This document shows positions 32,114 to 39,214 of a stretch of 40,016 nucleotides of DNA, one piece after another. The DNA lies in NCBI GenBank assembly GCA_964528575.1, contig CAZGTQ010000003.1, forward strand, positions 1 to 40,016, in the 5' to 3' direction. The DNA comes from CAZGTQ01 sp964528575. Lineage in GTDB: Bacteria > Planctomycetota > UBA1135 > GCA-002686595. The notes under the pieces were generated by a model. That model searched no databases. It was given only the letters and a program-made list of their open reading frames with translations, and had not been told where the DNA came from. Positions within the stretch are counted from its first letter, which is position 1. Every line of letters begins with the position of its first letter. The position numbers were made by a program, and so were the translations under genes.

Positions 32114-33388
32114 CTACGTCGCGAGCGGCAGGCGCACGACCACCTTGGTCCCCGCTCCGCGGCGCGTCGCGAGCTCGACGGCGCCGCCGACGCGCTCGAT
32201 CGTCGTGCGCGCGAGATAGAGCCCCAGCCCCATCCCCGCGCCCGGCTCCTTGGTGGTGAAGAACGGATCGAACGCGCGCTGCGCCACCGCCGGGTCCATG
32301 CCGTGGCCGCGATCGGTCACCGTCACGACGACAGCGCCGTTCTCGCAGCGCGCCGCGAGCTCGACCATCGCGCCCGGCGGCGACGCGTCGAGCGCGTTCT
32401 TGACGATGCCGCGCAGCGCCATCGCGAGGCCGGCGCGCGGGACGACGATCTCGGCCGCGCGCGCCGACGCCGCGAGCGCGAGGTCGACGCGGCCCGGCGA
32501 CGGCAGCTCCGCGACGACCGTCGCGAGCAGCTCGTGCACCGCGACCGGGACGATGGACTCGCCCGCGCTCGAGCCGGCGTCGACGCGCATGCGCTCGAGG
32601 ATCGCGCGGCAGCGCTCGACTTCCTGGCGGATCAGCCGCGCGTCCGCCATCGACTCGTCGCCCGCGCCCTCCGCCGCGAGCACGCGCTCGAGCTCCTTCG
32701 CGACGACCGCGATCGTCGACAGCGGCGTCGCGAGCTCGTGGCCGGCGCCCGCCGCGAGCGTCGCGAGCGACTCGAGCCGCTCGCTCTCCGCCTTGCGCGC
32801 GCGCTCGGCGACGAGCTCGCGGTCGCGGCGGCGCAGCGCGGTCGAGATGCGCGACACGAAGTACGCGATGTTGACGACGACGCCCGCGAACGCCGCGGCG
32901 AGACCGCGCGAGGCCAGCGCGCCGCGCTCCTCGAGCGCCCGCAGCGGATGCGGCTCGAGGAACAGGAACAGGTAGCCGGCGAGCGCGACTCCGGCGACCG
33001 TCCACGCCCAGCGCGGGCGCAGGAGCACGGCAGCGAGGACGATGTTGACGAGGTAGAAGAGGCTGAACGGGTTCGCGACGCCGCCGGTGAGCCACAGGAG
33101 CGCGGTCAGGAACAGCACGTCGACGAGCATGACCGTGCCCTGCGCGCTCTCCCACGGCACGCCGCCGCGCTCGGGCGCGCTCCCGCGCAGCCACAGCTCG
33201 AACGCGGCGTTCGACAGCGCCTCCGCCGCGATCAGCGCGAGCAGCCAGCCGAGCGGGAGCTCGATGCCGAACGCGCCGTGGACGACGAGCACGGTGACGA
33301 GCTGGCCGACGACCGCGGCCCAACGCAGGTGCACGAGCCAGCGGAAATTCTCCGCGCCCTGCCGCGGCGCCACGCCTTCGTCGCTCAT
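32114..33388 (-). CDS. regB: RegB/PrrB/ActS-type redox sensor histidine kinase
   Basis: A 424-residue membrane kinase with about six transmembrane helices in the first 175 residues. The ubiquinone-site heptapeptide GGxxNPF is present as GGVANPF (102-108). The H-box is LAAGAGHELATPLSTIAVVAKEL with His217. Cys260 in EVERCRAILERM lies 43 residues after the His, where RegB has its redox-active Cys. The ATPase domain has NALDASPPG, DRGHGMDPAVAQRAFDPFFTTKEPGAGMGLGLYLARTT. It should sense the quinone pool and redox state and phosphorylate RegA. ATG 33388 has TACGAT ending 9 nt upstream. Confidence 0.93.
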   Translation of the reverse strand: MSDEGVAPRQGAENFRWLVHLRWAAVVGQLVTVLVVHGAFGIELPLGWLLALIAAEALSNAAFELWLRGSAPERGGVPWESAQGTVMLVDVLFLTALLWLTGGVANPFSLFYLVNIVLAAVLLRPRWAWTVAGVALAGYLFLFLEPHPLRALEERGALASRGLAAAFAGVVVNIAYFVSRISTALRRRDRELVAERARKAESERLESLATLAAGAGHELATPLSTIAVVAKELERVLAAEGAGDESMADARLIRQEVERCRAILERMRVDAGSSAGESIVPVAVHELLATVVAELPSPGRVDLALAASARAAEIVVPRAGLAMALRGIVKNALDASPPGAMVELAARCENGAVVVTVTDRGHGMDPAVAQRAFDPFFTTKEPGAGMGLGLYLARTTIERVGGAVELATRRGAGTKVVVRLPLAT

Positions 33389-33397
33389 TGGGCGCGC

Positions 33398-33403
33398 ATC
33401 GTA
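33398..33403 (-). promoter_or_regulatory. Putative -10 hexamer of regBA
   Basis: TACGAT on the minus strand, 9 nt upstream of ATG 33388. No Shine-Dalgarno sequence is present. Confidence 0.4.
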
Positions 33404-33458
33404 CGCCGCCGACGCAGCGCGTGCGCTTCGCGCCGCGCTGCCGTCGTGGAGGCGTACG

Positions 33459-34715
33459 TCAGAGCACGTGATCGAGCGCTTCGACGAGGCGCGCGACCTC
33501 CGCGGGCGTGTTGTAGTGCAGGAGGCTCGCGCGGACGACGCCGTCCTGGTCGAGGAGGCCGAGGTCGCGGATCGCACGGTAGGCGTAGAAGTGGCCGTAG
33601 CGCAGGGCGAGGCCGTGCTCGTCGAGGCGGGAGACGATCTCGCTCGAGCGGCGGCCGTCGACCGTGAACGCGATCGTCGGGACGCGTTCGCGCGGATCGG
33701 CCGTCGCGGGCCCGAGCAAGCGCACGCCCGGATGGGCGTCGAGGAACGCGAGCAGCGGCGCGGCGAGCTCGGCCTCGCGCTCCGCGATCGCGGCGAACGC
33801 GCGCTCGAGCGAGCCGGCCCCGAGCCAGTCGAGGTACTCGGTGATGCCCGGCAGCGAAGCGACGAGCTCGTGGATCGGGCCGCCCGGCTCGAGCTTCGCC
33901 GGCACCGCGTCCTCGCCGTGGAAGAACCAGTTCTGGCCGCGCGCGCGGGCGAGCAGCTCGGCGCGGCCCCACAGGAACGCCACGTGCGGCCCGAAGAGCT
34001 TGTACGCGCTCGCGAACCAGAAGTCGGCGCCGAGCGCGCGTACGTCGACGCGCCGATGCGGGGCGAACGCGACCCCGTCGACGCACAGCCAAGCGCCGGC
34101 CGCGTGCACGCGCTCGGCGATCGCGGGCACGTCGTGGATCGCGCCGACGACGTTCGAGAGCTGCGTGCACGCGACCAGACGCGTGCGCGGCGAGAGCAGC
34201 GGCTCGAGGTCGGCGAGCTCGAGCCGGTGCGTGCGCGCGTCGAAGCGCCACTCGCGCAGGACCAGGCCCGCGCGCTCGAGCTCGCGCCACGGGCCGACGT
34301 TCGCCTCGTGGTCGAGGTTCGTCACGACGAGCTCGTCGCCCGGCGCGAAGAGCGGCTCGAGCGCGCGCGCGAGCAGCTTGACGAGCGCGCTCGACGACGG
34401 CCCGAGCACGATCTCGCCCGGCGGAGCGTTCACGAGCCGCGCCGCCGCGGCGCGCCCCGCATCGACCGCCTCCTGCGCGCGCCGCGACAGAGCGTAGGTC
34501 GCGCCGAGCTGCACGGGCATCGTCGCGAGGTGCGCGCGGACGCGCTCGACGACGCCGTCCACCGGCGCGCTGCCGCCGGCGTTGTCGAACAGCGCGAGGC
34601 CGCTCGCGAGGTCGCTCGCGAGGCCACCGGATAGCCCCGTGGAGAGCCCCGTGGAGAGCACGGGGAAGCGCCGGCGCACCGCGCTCTCGTCGAACGCGCT
34701 CGCGCTCGCGCTCAC
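33459..34715 (-). CDS. Class V aminotransferase, cysteine-desulfurase-like, VC1184-type
   Basis: A 418-residue PLP enzyme. PLP-related parts include VLGPSSSALVKLLAR, NLDHEANVGPWRELER, CTQLSNVVGAIHDVPAIAE, CVDGVAFAPHRRVDVRALGADFWFASAYKLFGPH (the Lys in SAYK is the probable PLP lysine). Where desulfurases have the mobile Cys loop, this protein has RYGHFYAYRAIRDLGL with no Cys, and later GVVRASLLHYNTPAEVARLVE; these match my recollection of the VC1184 subfamily. It is therefore probably not a sulfur donor. An extra L-S-T-G-type repeat at residues 20-39 (12-bp DNA period) precedes LFDNAGG. The GTG start overlaps the Nudix stop as GTGA. Confidence 0.87.
   Translation of the reverse strand: MSASASAFDESAVRRRFPVLSTGLSTGLSGGLASDLASGLALFDNAGGSAPVDGVVERVRAHLATMPVQLGATYALSRRAQEAVDAGRAAAARLVNAPPGEIVLGPSSSALVKLLARALEPLFAPGDELVVTNLDHEANVGPWRELERAGLVLREWRFDARTHRLELADLEPLLSPRTRLVACTQLSNVVGAIHDVPAIAERVHAAGAWLCVDGVAFAPHRRVDVRALGADFWFASAYKLFGPHVAFLWGRAELLARARGQNWFFHGEDAVPAKLEPGGPIHELVASLPGITEYLDWLGAGSLERAFAAIAEREAELAAPLLAFLDAHPGVRLLGPATADPRERVPTIAFTVDGRRSSEIVSRLDEHGLALRYGHFYAYRAIRDLGLLDQDGVVRASLLHYNTPAEVARLVEALDHVL
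34599..34658 (-). repeat. 12-bp degenerate minisatellite in the aminotransferase N-terminus
   Basis: Five units of 12 bp encode Leu-(Ser/Ala)-x-(Gly/Asp), residues 20-39. Two units are identical GCCCCGTGGAGA copies on the plus strand at 34634-34657. The repeat lies between RRRFPV and LALFDNAGG, where I do not expect one in the family. Confidence 0.8.
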
Positions 34716-35323
34716 CGCTCGGGCTCGACGATCGGCACGCGGCGGTGGTCCTGCAGCTCGTAGCTCGACGGGTCGAAGCGCGAGCCGCGGCCGAGCCAGC
34801 GGACGATGCCCAGGTGCAGGTGGCGGGCGCCCGCGCGGCGGTCGTCGTCGAGCAGGCGCAGGGCGAAGTGGACGACGGGGAAGGCGAGCTCGCCCCAGGG
34901 GATCTCGTCCCAGCCGAAGAAGCCGACCTCGAGGCTCTCGGCGCCCGCCGCGATCTCCGGCCGCGCGAGGCGGGCGCGGAAGAGCGCGTACGTCTGGCCG
35001 ATGTGCGGCAGGTCGAAGTACGCGTGCGGGGCGATCACGCTGGCGTCGGCGCAGGCCTCCTCGCGCGTCTCGCGCAGCGCGCCGTCGACGGCGGCCTCGC
35101 CGAGCTCGAGGTAGCCCGCGGGCACGGTCCACAGGCCGCGCGCCGGCTCGATCGCCCGGCGGCAGAGCAGGACCCGCTCCTCGTGCTCGATCATGCACCC
35201 GACGACGGGCCGCGGGTTCTCGTAGTGGACCGCGTCGCAGGCCGGACAGACCTTGCGGGGCCGGTCGTCGCCGGCCGGGACGCGCTCCTCGAGCGGCGCC
35301 GCGCAGAGCGGACAGAACTTCAT
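34712..35323 (-). CDS. Nudix hydrolase with N-terminal zinc ribbon
   Basis: A 203-residue protein. A zinc ribbon at residues 3-40 (CPLCAAPL...CPACDAVHYENPRPVVGC) precedes a Nudix box GYLELGEAAVDGALRETREEACADA. The box fits Gx5Ex7REUxEExGU except that the final Gly is Cys. The rest continues FDLPHIGQTYALFRARL and FFGWDEIPWGELAFPVV, typical of this family. Substrates are likely nucleotide or NAD derivatives, such as ADP-ribose; this is not decided. It is translationally coupled by GTGA to the class V aminotransferase. ATG 35323 has TACGCT ending 9 nt upstream and no clear Shine-Dalgarno sequence. Confidence 0.92.
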   Translation of the reverse strand: MKFCPLCAAPLEERVPAGDDRPRKVCPACDAVHYENPRPVVGCMIEHEERVLLCRRAIEPARGLWTVPAGYLELGEAAVDGALRETREEACADASVIAPHAYFDLPHIGQTYALFRARLARPEIAAGAESLEVGFFGWDEIPWGELAFPVVHFALRLLDDDRRAGARHLHLGIVRWLGRGSRFDPSSYELQDHRRVPIVEPER

Positions 35324-35332
35324 CGGCTCCCG

Positions 35333-35338
35333 AGCGTA
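35333..35338 (-). promoter_or_regulatory. Putative -10 hexamer of the Nudix-aminotransferase pair
   Basis: TACGCT on the minus strand, 9 nt upstream of ATG 35323. Confidence 0.35.
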
Positions 35339-35386
35339 GCTCGCCCTGTCCCCGGACGGGCCGTTTCCCTGGCTGGTCGGAGCGCT

Positions 35387-35392
35387 TAGCAT
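35387..35392 (+). promoter_or_regulatory. Putative -10 hexamer of the RRM gene
   Basis: TAGCAT, predicting a start near 35399 and a 5' leader of about 90 nt that begins with the hairpin at 35404-35425. No clear -35. Confidence 0.3.
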
Positions 35393-35403
35393 CCGTCCCC
35401 GTT

Positions 35404-35425
35404 CCGGGGCGAAGGCTCGCCCCGG
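35404..35425 (+). promoter_or_regulatory. Strong hairpin at the predicted 5' end of the RRM mRNA
   Basis: CCGGGGCGA, a 4-nt loop AGGC, then TCGCCCCGG: a perfect 9-bp stem in the 169-base gap before the RRM gene. No T-run follows, so a leader structure is likelier than a terminator. Confidence 0.4.
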
Positions 35426-35492
35426 CTTCTCCGACACACGCCCGCCGCTCCTCGGCCGACGCGCCGCGACGCCGGGCCCAGATCCTGACGCG

Positions 35493-36104
35493 ATGACCAA
35501 GCGACTGTACGTGGGCAACCTCGGCTGGGGCACGAACGAAGAGACGCTGCGAGCCGCTTTCGAAGGCGGCGGCGGCAAGGTGCGCGACGTGCACATCCTC
35601 GTCGACCGCGAGACCGGGCGCTCGCGCGGCTTCGCCTTCGTCGAGATGAGCTCCGAGGAGGAGGCGCGCGCGGCGCTCGAGACGATGGACGGCGTCGAGA
35701 TCGACGGCCGGGCGATCCGCATCAGCGAGGCGCGCGAGCGCGAGGCGCAGGCGCGCGGTCCGCGCGACGGGGTGCAGCGCGACCGGCCGCCGCGCGAGCG
35801 CGAGCAGCGCGACGGGCCGCCGCGGGACCGCGAGCAGCGCAACGGGCCGCCGCGCGACCGCGAGTCGCGCAACGGGCCGCCGCGCGAGCGCGAGTCGCGC
35901 GACCGGGCGCCGCGGGACCGCGATTCGCGCGAGCACGCGCCCCGCGAGCACGGTTCGCGCGAGCACAGCTCCCGCGAGCACGGCTCGCGCGAGCGCGGGT
36001 CGCGGGACCGCGAATCGCGGGATCGGGGCCCGCGCGACCGGGACCGCGACCGCGGCCAGCGCGGGCGCGGCCGCGACCGCGACGACGGCGGCGAGCGCTG
36101 GTAG
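35493..36104 (+). CDS. RRM RNA-binding protein with Arg-rich repeat tail
   Basis: A 203-residue protein. Residues 3-80 are one RRM: RNP2 LYVGNL (5-10) and RNP1 RGFAFVEM (45-52), with ILVDRETGRS and ALETMDGVEIDGRAIRISEA. This is the layout of short cold- or stress-associated bacterial RRM proteins. Residues 91-180 are nine aligned ten-residue units of the form R-x-R-x-x-R-x-x-P-P, from REREQRDGPP to RDRESRDRGP, and the end is Arg/Gly/Asp-rich. The tail is expected to be disordered and RNA-binding. No Shine-Dalgarno sequence is seen before ATG; an upstream hairpin may regulate the mRNA. It is convergent with the Fur-family gene. Confidence 0.92.
   Translation: MTKRLYVGNLGWGTNEETLRAAFEGGGGKVRDVHILVDRETGRSRGFAFVEMSSEEEARAALETMDGVEIDGRAIRISEAREREAQARGPRDGVQRDRPPREREQRDGPPRDREQRNGPPRDRESRNGPPRERESRDRAPRDRDSREHAPREHGSREHSSREHGSRERGSRDRESRDRGPRDRDRDRGQRGRGRDRDDGGERW
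35763..36032 (+). repeat. 30-bp periodic repeat encoding the RRM protein tail
   Basis: Nine consecutive 30-bp units, each beginning with an Arg codon and with Arg again at codon 6. The earlier units end in Gly-Pro-Pro; later ones shift to Arg-Glu-His-Gly-Ser five-residue sub-units. The copies have diverged, unlike the 18-bp repeat in the ligase gene. Confidence 0.8.
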
Positions 36105-36110
36105 CGCCTG

Positions 36111-36578
36111 CTACTGCGCGGCGGCGCAGCGCGCGCACGTGCCGCGGACGAAGGCCGTCATCTCGTCGACGACGAGCGGCTGGTCGCAGACGAGCTCGAG
36201 CTCCCGGAAGCCGGGCACCGCGTCCATCGGCAGGTCGAGCAGGGAGTCGCACCGCGTGCACAGGAAATGGTGGTGCGGCTCCATGTTCGTGTCGAAGCGC
36301 ACGGACGAGCCCGGGTGCTCGACGCGCTCGAGCAGACCGAGGTCGGCCAGAACCTCCAGCGAGCGGTAGACCGTGGTCCGCGACACCTCGGGCAGCCGCT
36401 CGGCGACCGCGGAGTAGATCTGATCGACCGTCGGGTGGTCGGAGCGGGTGGCGAGCACCTCGATCAGGGTCCGGCGCTGGCTGGTCAGCGGCAGCCCGGC
36501 GGCGGCGTAGCGGCCGATGAGGTCGGCGAGACGCTCGCTCGGCCCTCCGGGGGGCTCTTGTCTCGAGGATGGGTTCAA
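36111..36578 (-). CDS. PerR-like Fur-family regulator
   Basis: A 155-residue Fur-family protein from TTG 36578. Winged-helix part: LPLTSQRRTLIEVLATRSDHPTVDQIYSAVAERLPEVSRTTVYRSLEVLADLGL. Regulatory metal residues match PerR rather than Fur: His48, Asp96 (RFD), His102-104 (EPHHHF) and Asp115 (LLDL). PerR has Asp at the two positions where Fur usually has Glu. Structural zinc pairs are CTRC (107-110) and CARC (148-151). A longer frame from ATG 36656 would read through the operator, so TTG, which lies downstream of a good promoter, is preferred. It is divergent from a cytochrome c peroxidase operon and probably controls both. Confidence 0.88.
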   Translation of the reverse strand: MNPSSRQEPPGGPSERLADLIGRYAAAGLPLTSQRRTLIEVLATRSDHPTVDQIYSAVAERLPEVSRTTVYRSLEVLADLGLLERVEHPGSSVRFDTNMEPHHHFLCTRCDSLLDLPMDAVPGFRELELVCDQPLVVDEMTAFVRGTCARCAAAQ

Positions 36579-36607
36579 CGGTGTCGGGCCTCGGCGCGCA
36601 AGCGTCC

Positions 36608-36638
36608 AGGCTAGCGCTCCTGGACGACTTCGATGCAA
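36608..36638 (-). promoter_or_regulatory. Predicted promoter of the PerR-like gene
   Basis: On the minus strand, TTGCAT (36638 to 36633, inside the operator) then 19 bases and TAGCCT (36613 to 36608). The predicted start is near 36601, 20-25 bases before TTG 36578. The -10 lies in GCTAGCCTGG, which is also found, inverted, in the peroxidase promoter. Confidence 0.45.
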
Positions 36639-36650
36639 CTCTTTTGCATC
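36632..36650. promoter_or_regulatory. Perfect 7-5-7 operator palindrome
   Basis: GATGCAA-CTCTT-TTGCATC: both 7-base arms are perfectly complementary. The AT-rich core stands out in GC-rich DNA. It overlaps the -35 of the PerR-like gene and ends 9 bases before the -35 of the peroxidase operon. This is the expected placement for a shared Fur/PerR-type repressor site. The half-site TGCAA resembles some Fur/Mur-type boxes, but binding is inferred. Confidence 0.65.
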
Positions 36651-36659
36651 CGCCATGTC

Positions 36660-36688
36660 TTGGCAGCCGAACGGACGCTGGCTAGCCT
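36660..36688 (+). promoter_or_regulatory. Predicted promoter of the cytochrome c peroxidase operon
   Basis: TTGGCA (36660-36665), a 17-base spacer, then TAGCCT (36683-36688). The predicted start near 36695 leaves about 43 nt of leader before ATG 36738. Confidence 0.5.
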
Positions 36689-36737
36689 GGCGCCGTCGTT
36701 CACCGCTCCCGCCCCCGTCTCCCTGCCCCACGACCCC

Positions 36738-38069
36738 ATGAAGCATGCATCGCCCCGCGCGCTCTCGGCCTGCACCGCGCTCGTGGCGCTCGTGGCTGCC
36801 GCCGCCGCGGCGAACCACGGCGACGACGACCACGCGCGCAACCAGAGCACGTCGTTCCACGGCGCCGCCAGCATGACGGACCAGCTCGCGGCCCTCGAGC
36901 GGCTGAAGCTCCCCGAGGACGGGCTGACGGCGCCGCCCGGCGTCGATCCCCGCATCTGGACGGCGACGATGGTGCCGGGGCTCGAGCCGACGGCGGAGCG
37001 GGTCGCGCTCGGCCGCGACCTCTACTTCGACACGCGGCTGTCGGCCGACGGCACGGTCTCGTGCGCGACCTGCCACGACGTGACACGCGCGTTCACCGAT
37101 CAGCGTCCGGTGTCCGAGGGGGTCGGTGGACAGCTCGGCCGCCGCAACGCGCCGACGACGATGAACGCGACGTTCTTCACGACGCAGTTCTGGGACGGGC
37201 GCGCGACGACGCTGGAGCACCAGGCGGGCATGCCGGTGCTCAACTCGATCGAGATGGGGATGGGGAGCGAGAAGGAGGTCGTCGACGGCATCGCGGCGAT
37301 CCCCGAGTACCAGGCGAAGTTCCAGGCGGCCTACGGGCGCGCCGTCGACTACGACGCGATCCGCAACGCGATCGGCGCGTTCGAGCGCACGCTCGTGTTC
37401 CTCGACTCGCCGTTCGACCGCTTCCGCGCGGGCGACGAGAGCGCGCTCAGCGAGCAGGAGAAGCTCGGGCTCGAGCTCTTCGAGGGCAAGGCGCGCTGCA
37501 CGTCGTGCCACCCGATCAACCGCTCCAACCCGCTCGGCAGCGATCACAAGTTCCACAACATCGGCGTCGCGGCGCGAGTCGAGAACTTCGAGGCGCTCGC
37601 GGCGCGCGCGCTCGTGCGGCTGGCGGAGGACGACTCCGAGCAGGCGCTCGACGACCTCGCGCTGAGCACCGACATGAGCGAGCTCGGCCGCTTCATGGTG
37701 ACGCGCAACCACGCGGACATCGGCGCGTTCAAGTCGTCGCAGATCCGCAACGTCGGGATCACGGGGCCGTACATGCACGACGGATCGCTGACGACGTTGT
37801 GGGACGTGATGGATCACTACAACAAGGGCGGCGAGGACAACCCGTATCTCGACGGCGGGATCGAGGCGCTCGCGCTGAGCGAGGACGAGATCGACGCCGT
37901 CGTCGCGTTCCTGTTCGCGCTGACCGACGTGCGCTTCGCGGACCAGAACCGCGCTGCGCTCGAGAAGCAACGGGCCCACGCGGTGAAGCACCGGCCCTTC
38001 CGCGACACGGCGCTCGCAGAGCGCGACGTGCTCGGGTTCGAGCGGCGCGTGTTGGGCGACGACGAGTAG
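36738..38069 (+). CDS. Di-haem cytochrome c peroxidase (CCP/MauG family)
   Basis: A 443-residue periplasmic enzyme. ATG 36738 starts a good signal peptide (HASPRALSACTALVALVAAAAAA); the longer frame from 36633 begins inside the operator and is rejected. Two haem c sites: CATCH at 109-113 in TVSCATCHDVTRAF and CTSCH at 254-258 in KARCTSCHPINRS. FFTTQFWDGRATTLEHQ, GAFERTLVFLDSPFDRF and GITGPYMHDGSLTTLWDVMDHYN are family blocks. CCPs reduce hydrogen peroxide with electrons from small cytochromes; some relatives are MauG-like oxidases. The peroxide-sensor neighbour favours peroxidase. It is first of three exported genes. Confidence 0.93.
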   Translation: MKHASPRALSACTALVALVAAAAAANHGDDDHARNQSTSFHGAASMTDQLAALERLKLPEDGLTAPPGVDPRIWTATMVPGLEPTAERVALGRDLYFDTRLSADGTVSCATCHDVTRAFTDQRPVSEGVGGQLGRRNAPTTMNATFFTTQFWDGRATTLEHQAGMPVLNSIEMGMGSEKEVVDGIAAIPEYQAKFQAAYGRAVDYDAIRNAIGAFERTLVFLDSPFDRFRAGDESALSEQEKLGLELFEGKARCTSCHPINRSNPLGSDHKFHNIGVAARVENFEALAARALVRLAEDDSEQALDDLALSTDMSELGRFMVTRNHADIGAFKSSQIRNVGITGPYMHDGSLTTLWDVMDHYNKGGEDNPYLDGGIEALALSEDEIDAVVAFLFALTDVRFADQNRAALEKQRAHAVKHRPFRDTALAERDVLGFERRVLGDDE

Positions 38070-38072
38070 GAA

Positions 38073-38100
38073 CGAGCAGGAGCAGCCGAGCAGGAGCAGC
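38073..38100 (+). repeat. 14-bp tandem duplication carrying two Shine-Dalgarno copies
   Basis: Two perfect copies of CGAGCAGGAGCAGC directly before ATG 38102. Each has AGGAG; the second is 5 nt from the start, the first 14 bases further upstream. Confidence 0.95.
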
Positions 38101-38101
38101 G

Positions 38102-39214
38102 ATGGCGAAGAACGTGATCAAGAGCGTCGAAACGAAGTACATGGAGTCGCGCGAGGGCTTGATGCGCTCGCTCGAGAACCTCGACCGCCGCTCGTTCCTG
38201 AAGGTGTCCGGCGCGGCGGCCGCGGCGGTCATGGGGCAGAGCATCGTCCACCCGCACTCGTTCCAGCCCGTGTCGGTGGGGAGCGGCGCGCGACCGTTCC
38301 GCTTCGCGTACATCTCCGACTCGCACCTGTACGAGAAGGAGCTCAACGACCGTTTCGTCCGCTCGCTCCTGCGCGCGGTCGACGACGTCAACGCGATGGA
38401 CCCGCAGCCGGATTTCGTGCTGTACGGCGGCGATCTCGCGCAGCTCGGTCAGCCACGAGAGCTCGACCTCGGCGCCGAGATCCTGAGGGAGCTGCGCGCG
38501 CCGGTGAGGATGATGGTCGGCGAGCACGACTGGTACCTCGACCTGGGCGAGAAATGGCGCTCGCTGTTCGGCGACGACGTGTACTCGTTCGACCACGAGG
38601 GCGTGCACTTCGTCGTGCTCAACAGCGTCGTCGAGGAAGACTTCTGGACGGCGCGCGGGCTGACGCCGATGGAGCGGATGAAGACGGTCGCGGGGCTCGA
38701 CAACCGCAGCCAGAGCAACTTCATGGTCGGCGCGCCGCAGCGCGAGTGGCTGAAGCAGGACCTCGAGAAGCACTCGAGCGGGACGCCGGTGATCGTGTTC
38801 AGCCACTCGCCGCTCTACCACCTCTACCAGCCGTGGAACTTCTGGACGATCGACGCGCCCGAGGTGCAGCGCATCCTCTCGCGCTTCGACCACGTCACGG
38901 TGATCCACGGCCACACGCACCAGCTCCTGACGAACCGGATCGGCAACATCTGGTTCCACGGGCTGCTGTCGACCGCGTGGCCCTGGCCGTACGCGCCGCA
39001 AGGCCTGCCGGAGCTGACGGTGCAGATGAACCGTCCGAACCCGTTCAACCCGCAGGACGGCTGCGGCGACGGCCACGTCCAGGTCCACGCCGACGGGCTC
39101 GTCGACAAGGTCTACAACCTGTGGAACCGCAACCCGATCACGGTGTCGCGCGCCTACATGCAGAGCAACGGCATCCAGGACCGTCCCGCCGCAGCGAACG
39201 TCGGTACGTACTAG
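38102..39214 (+). CDS. Tat-exported calcineurin-like metallophosphatase
   Basis: A 370-residue protein. A Tat signal, DRRSFLKVSGAAAAAVMG, follows an unusually long 28-residue N-terminal region; export in folded form fits a metal enzyme. Metal motifs of the calcineurin-like fold: FAYISDSHLY (Asp73, His75), VLYGGDLAQLG, GEHDW (usually GNHD), VIVFSHSPLYH and VIHGHTHQLL. The Asn-to-Glu change in GEHD could alter metal binding. The substrate is unknown. It is the middle gene of the peroxidase operon, 32 bases after the peroxidase and 29 before the cytochrome, and the Shine-Dalgarno lies in a duplicated segment. Its link to the cytochromes is unexplained. Confidence 0.9.
   Translation: MAKNVIKSVETKYMESREGLMRSLENLDRRSFLKVSGAAAAAVMGQSIVHPHSFQPVSVGSGARPFRFAYISDSHLYEKELNDRFVRSLLRAVDDVNAMDPQPDFVLYGGDLAQLGQPRELDLGAEILRELRAPVRMMVGEHDWYLDLGEKWRSLFGDDVYSFDHEGVHFVVLNSVVEEDFWTARGLTPMERMKTVAGLDNRSQSNFMVGAPQREWLKQDLEKHSSGTPVIVFSHSPLYHLYQPWNFWTIDAPEVQRILSRFDHVTVIHGHTHQLLTNRIGNIWFHGLLSTAWPWPYAPQGLPELTVQMNRPNPFNPQDGCGDGHVQVHADGLVDKVYNLWNRNPITVSRAYMQSNGIQDRPAAANVGTY

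Noticed and set aside
36579..36656. Upstream ATG 36656 for the PerR-like gene
   Set aside because: Translation would read through the operator and predicted promoter, and the extra residues are not Fur-like.
36633..36737. Upstream ATG for the cytochrome c peroxidase
   Set aside because: It lies inside the operator palindrome and before the predicted promoter, and adds residues before a complete signal peptide.
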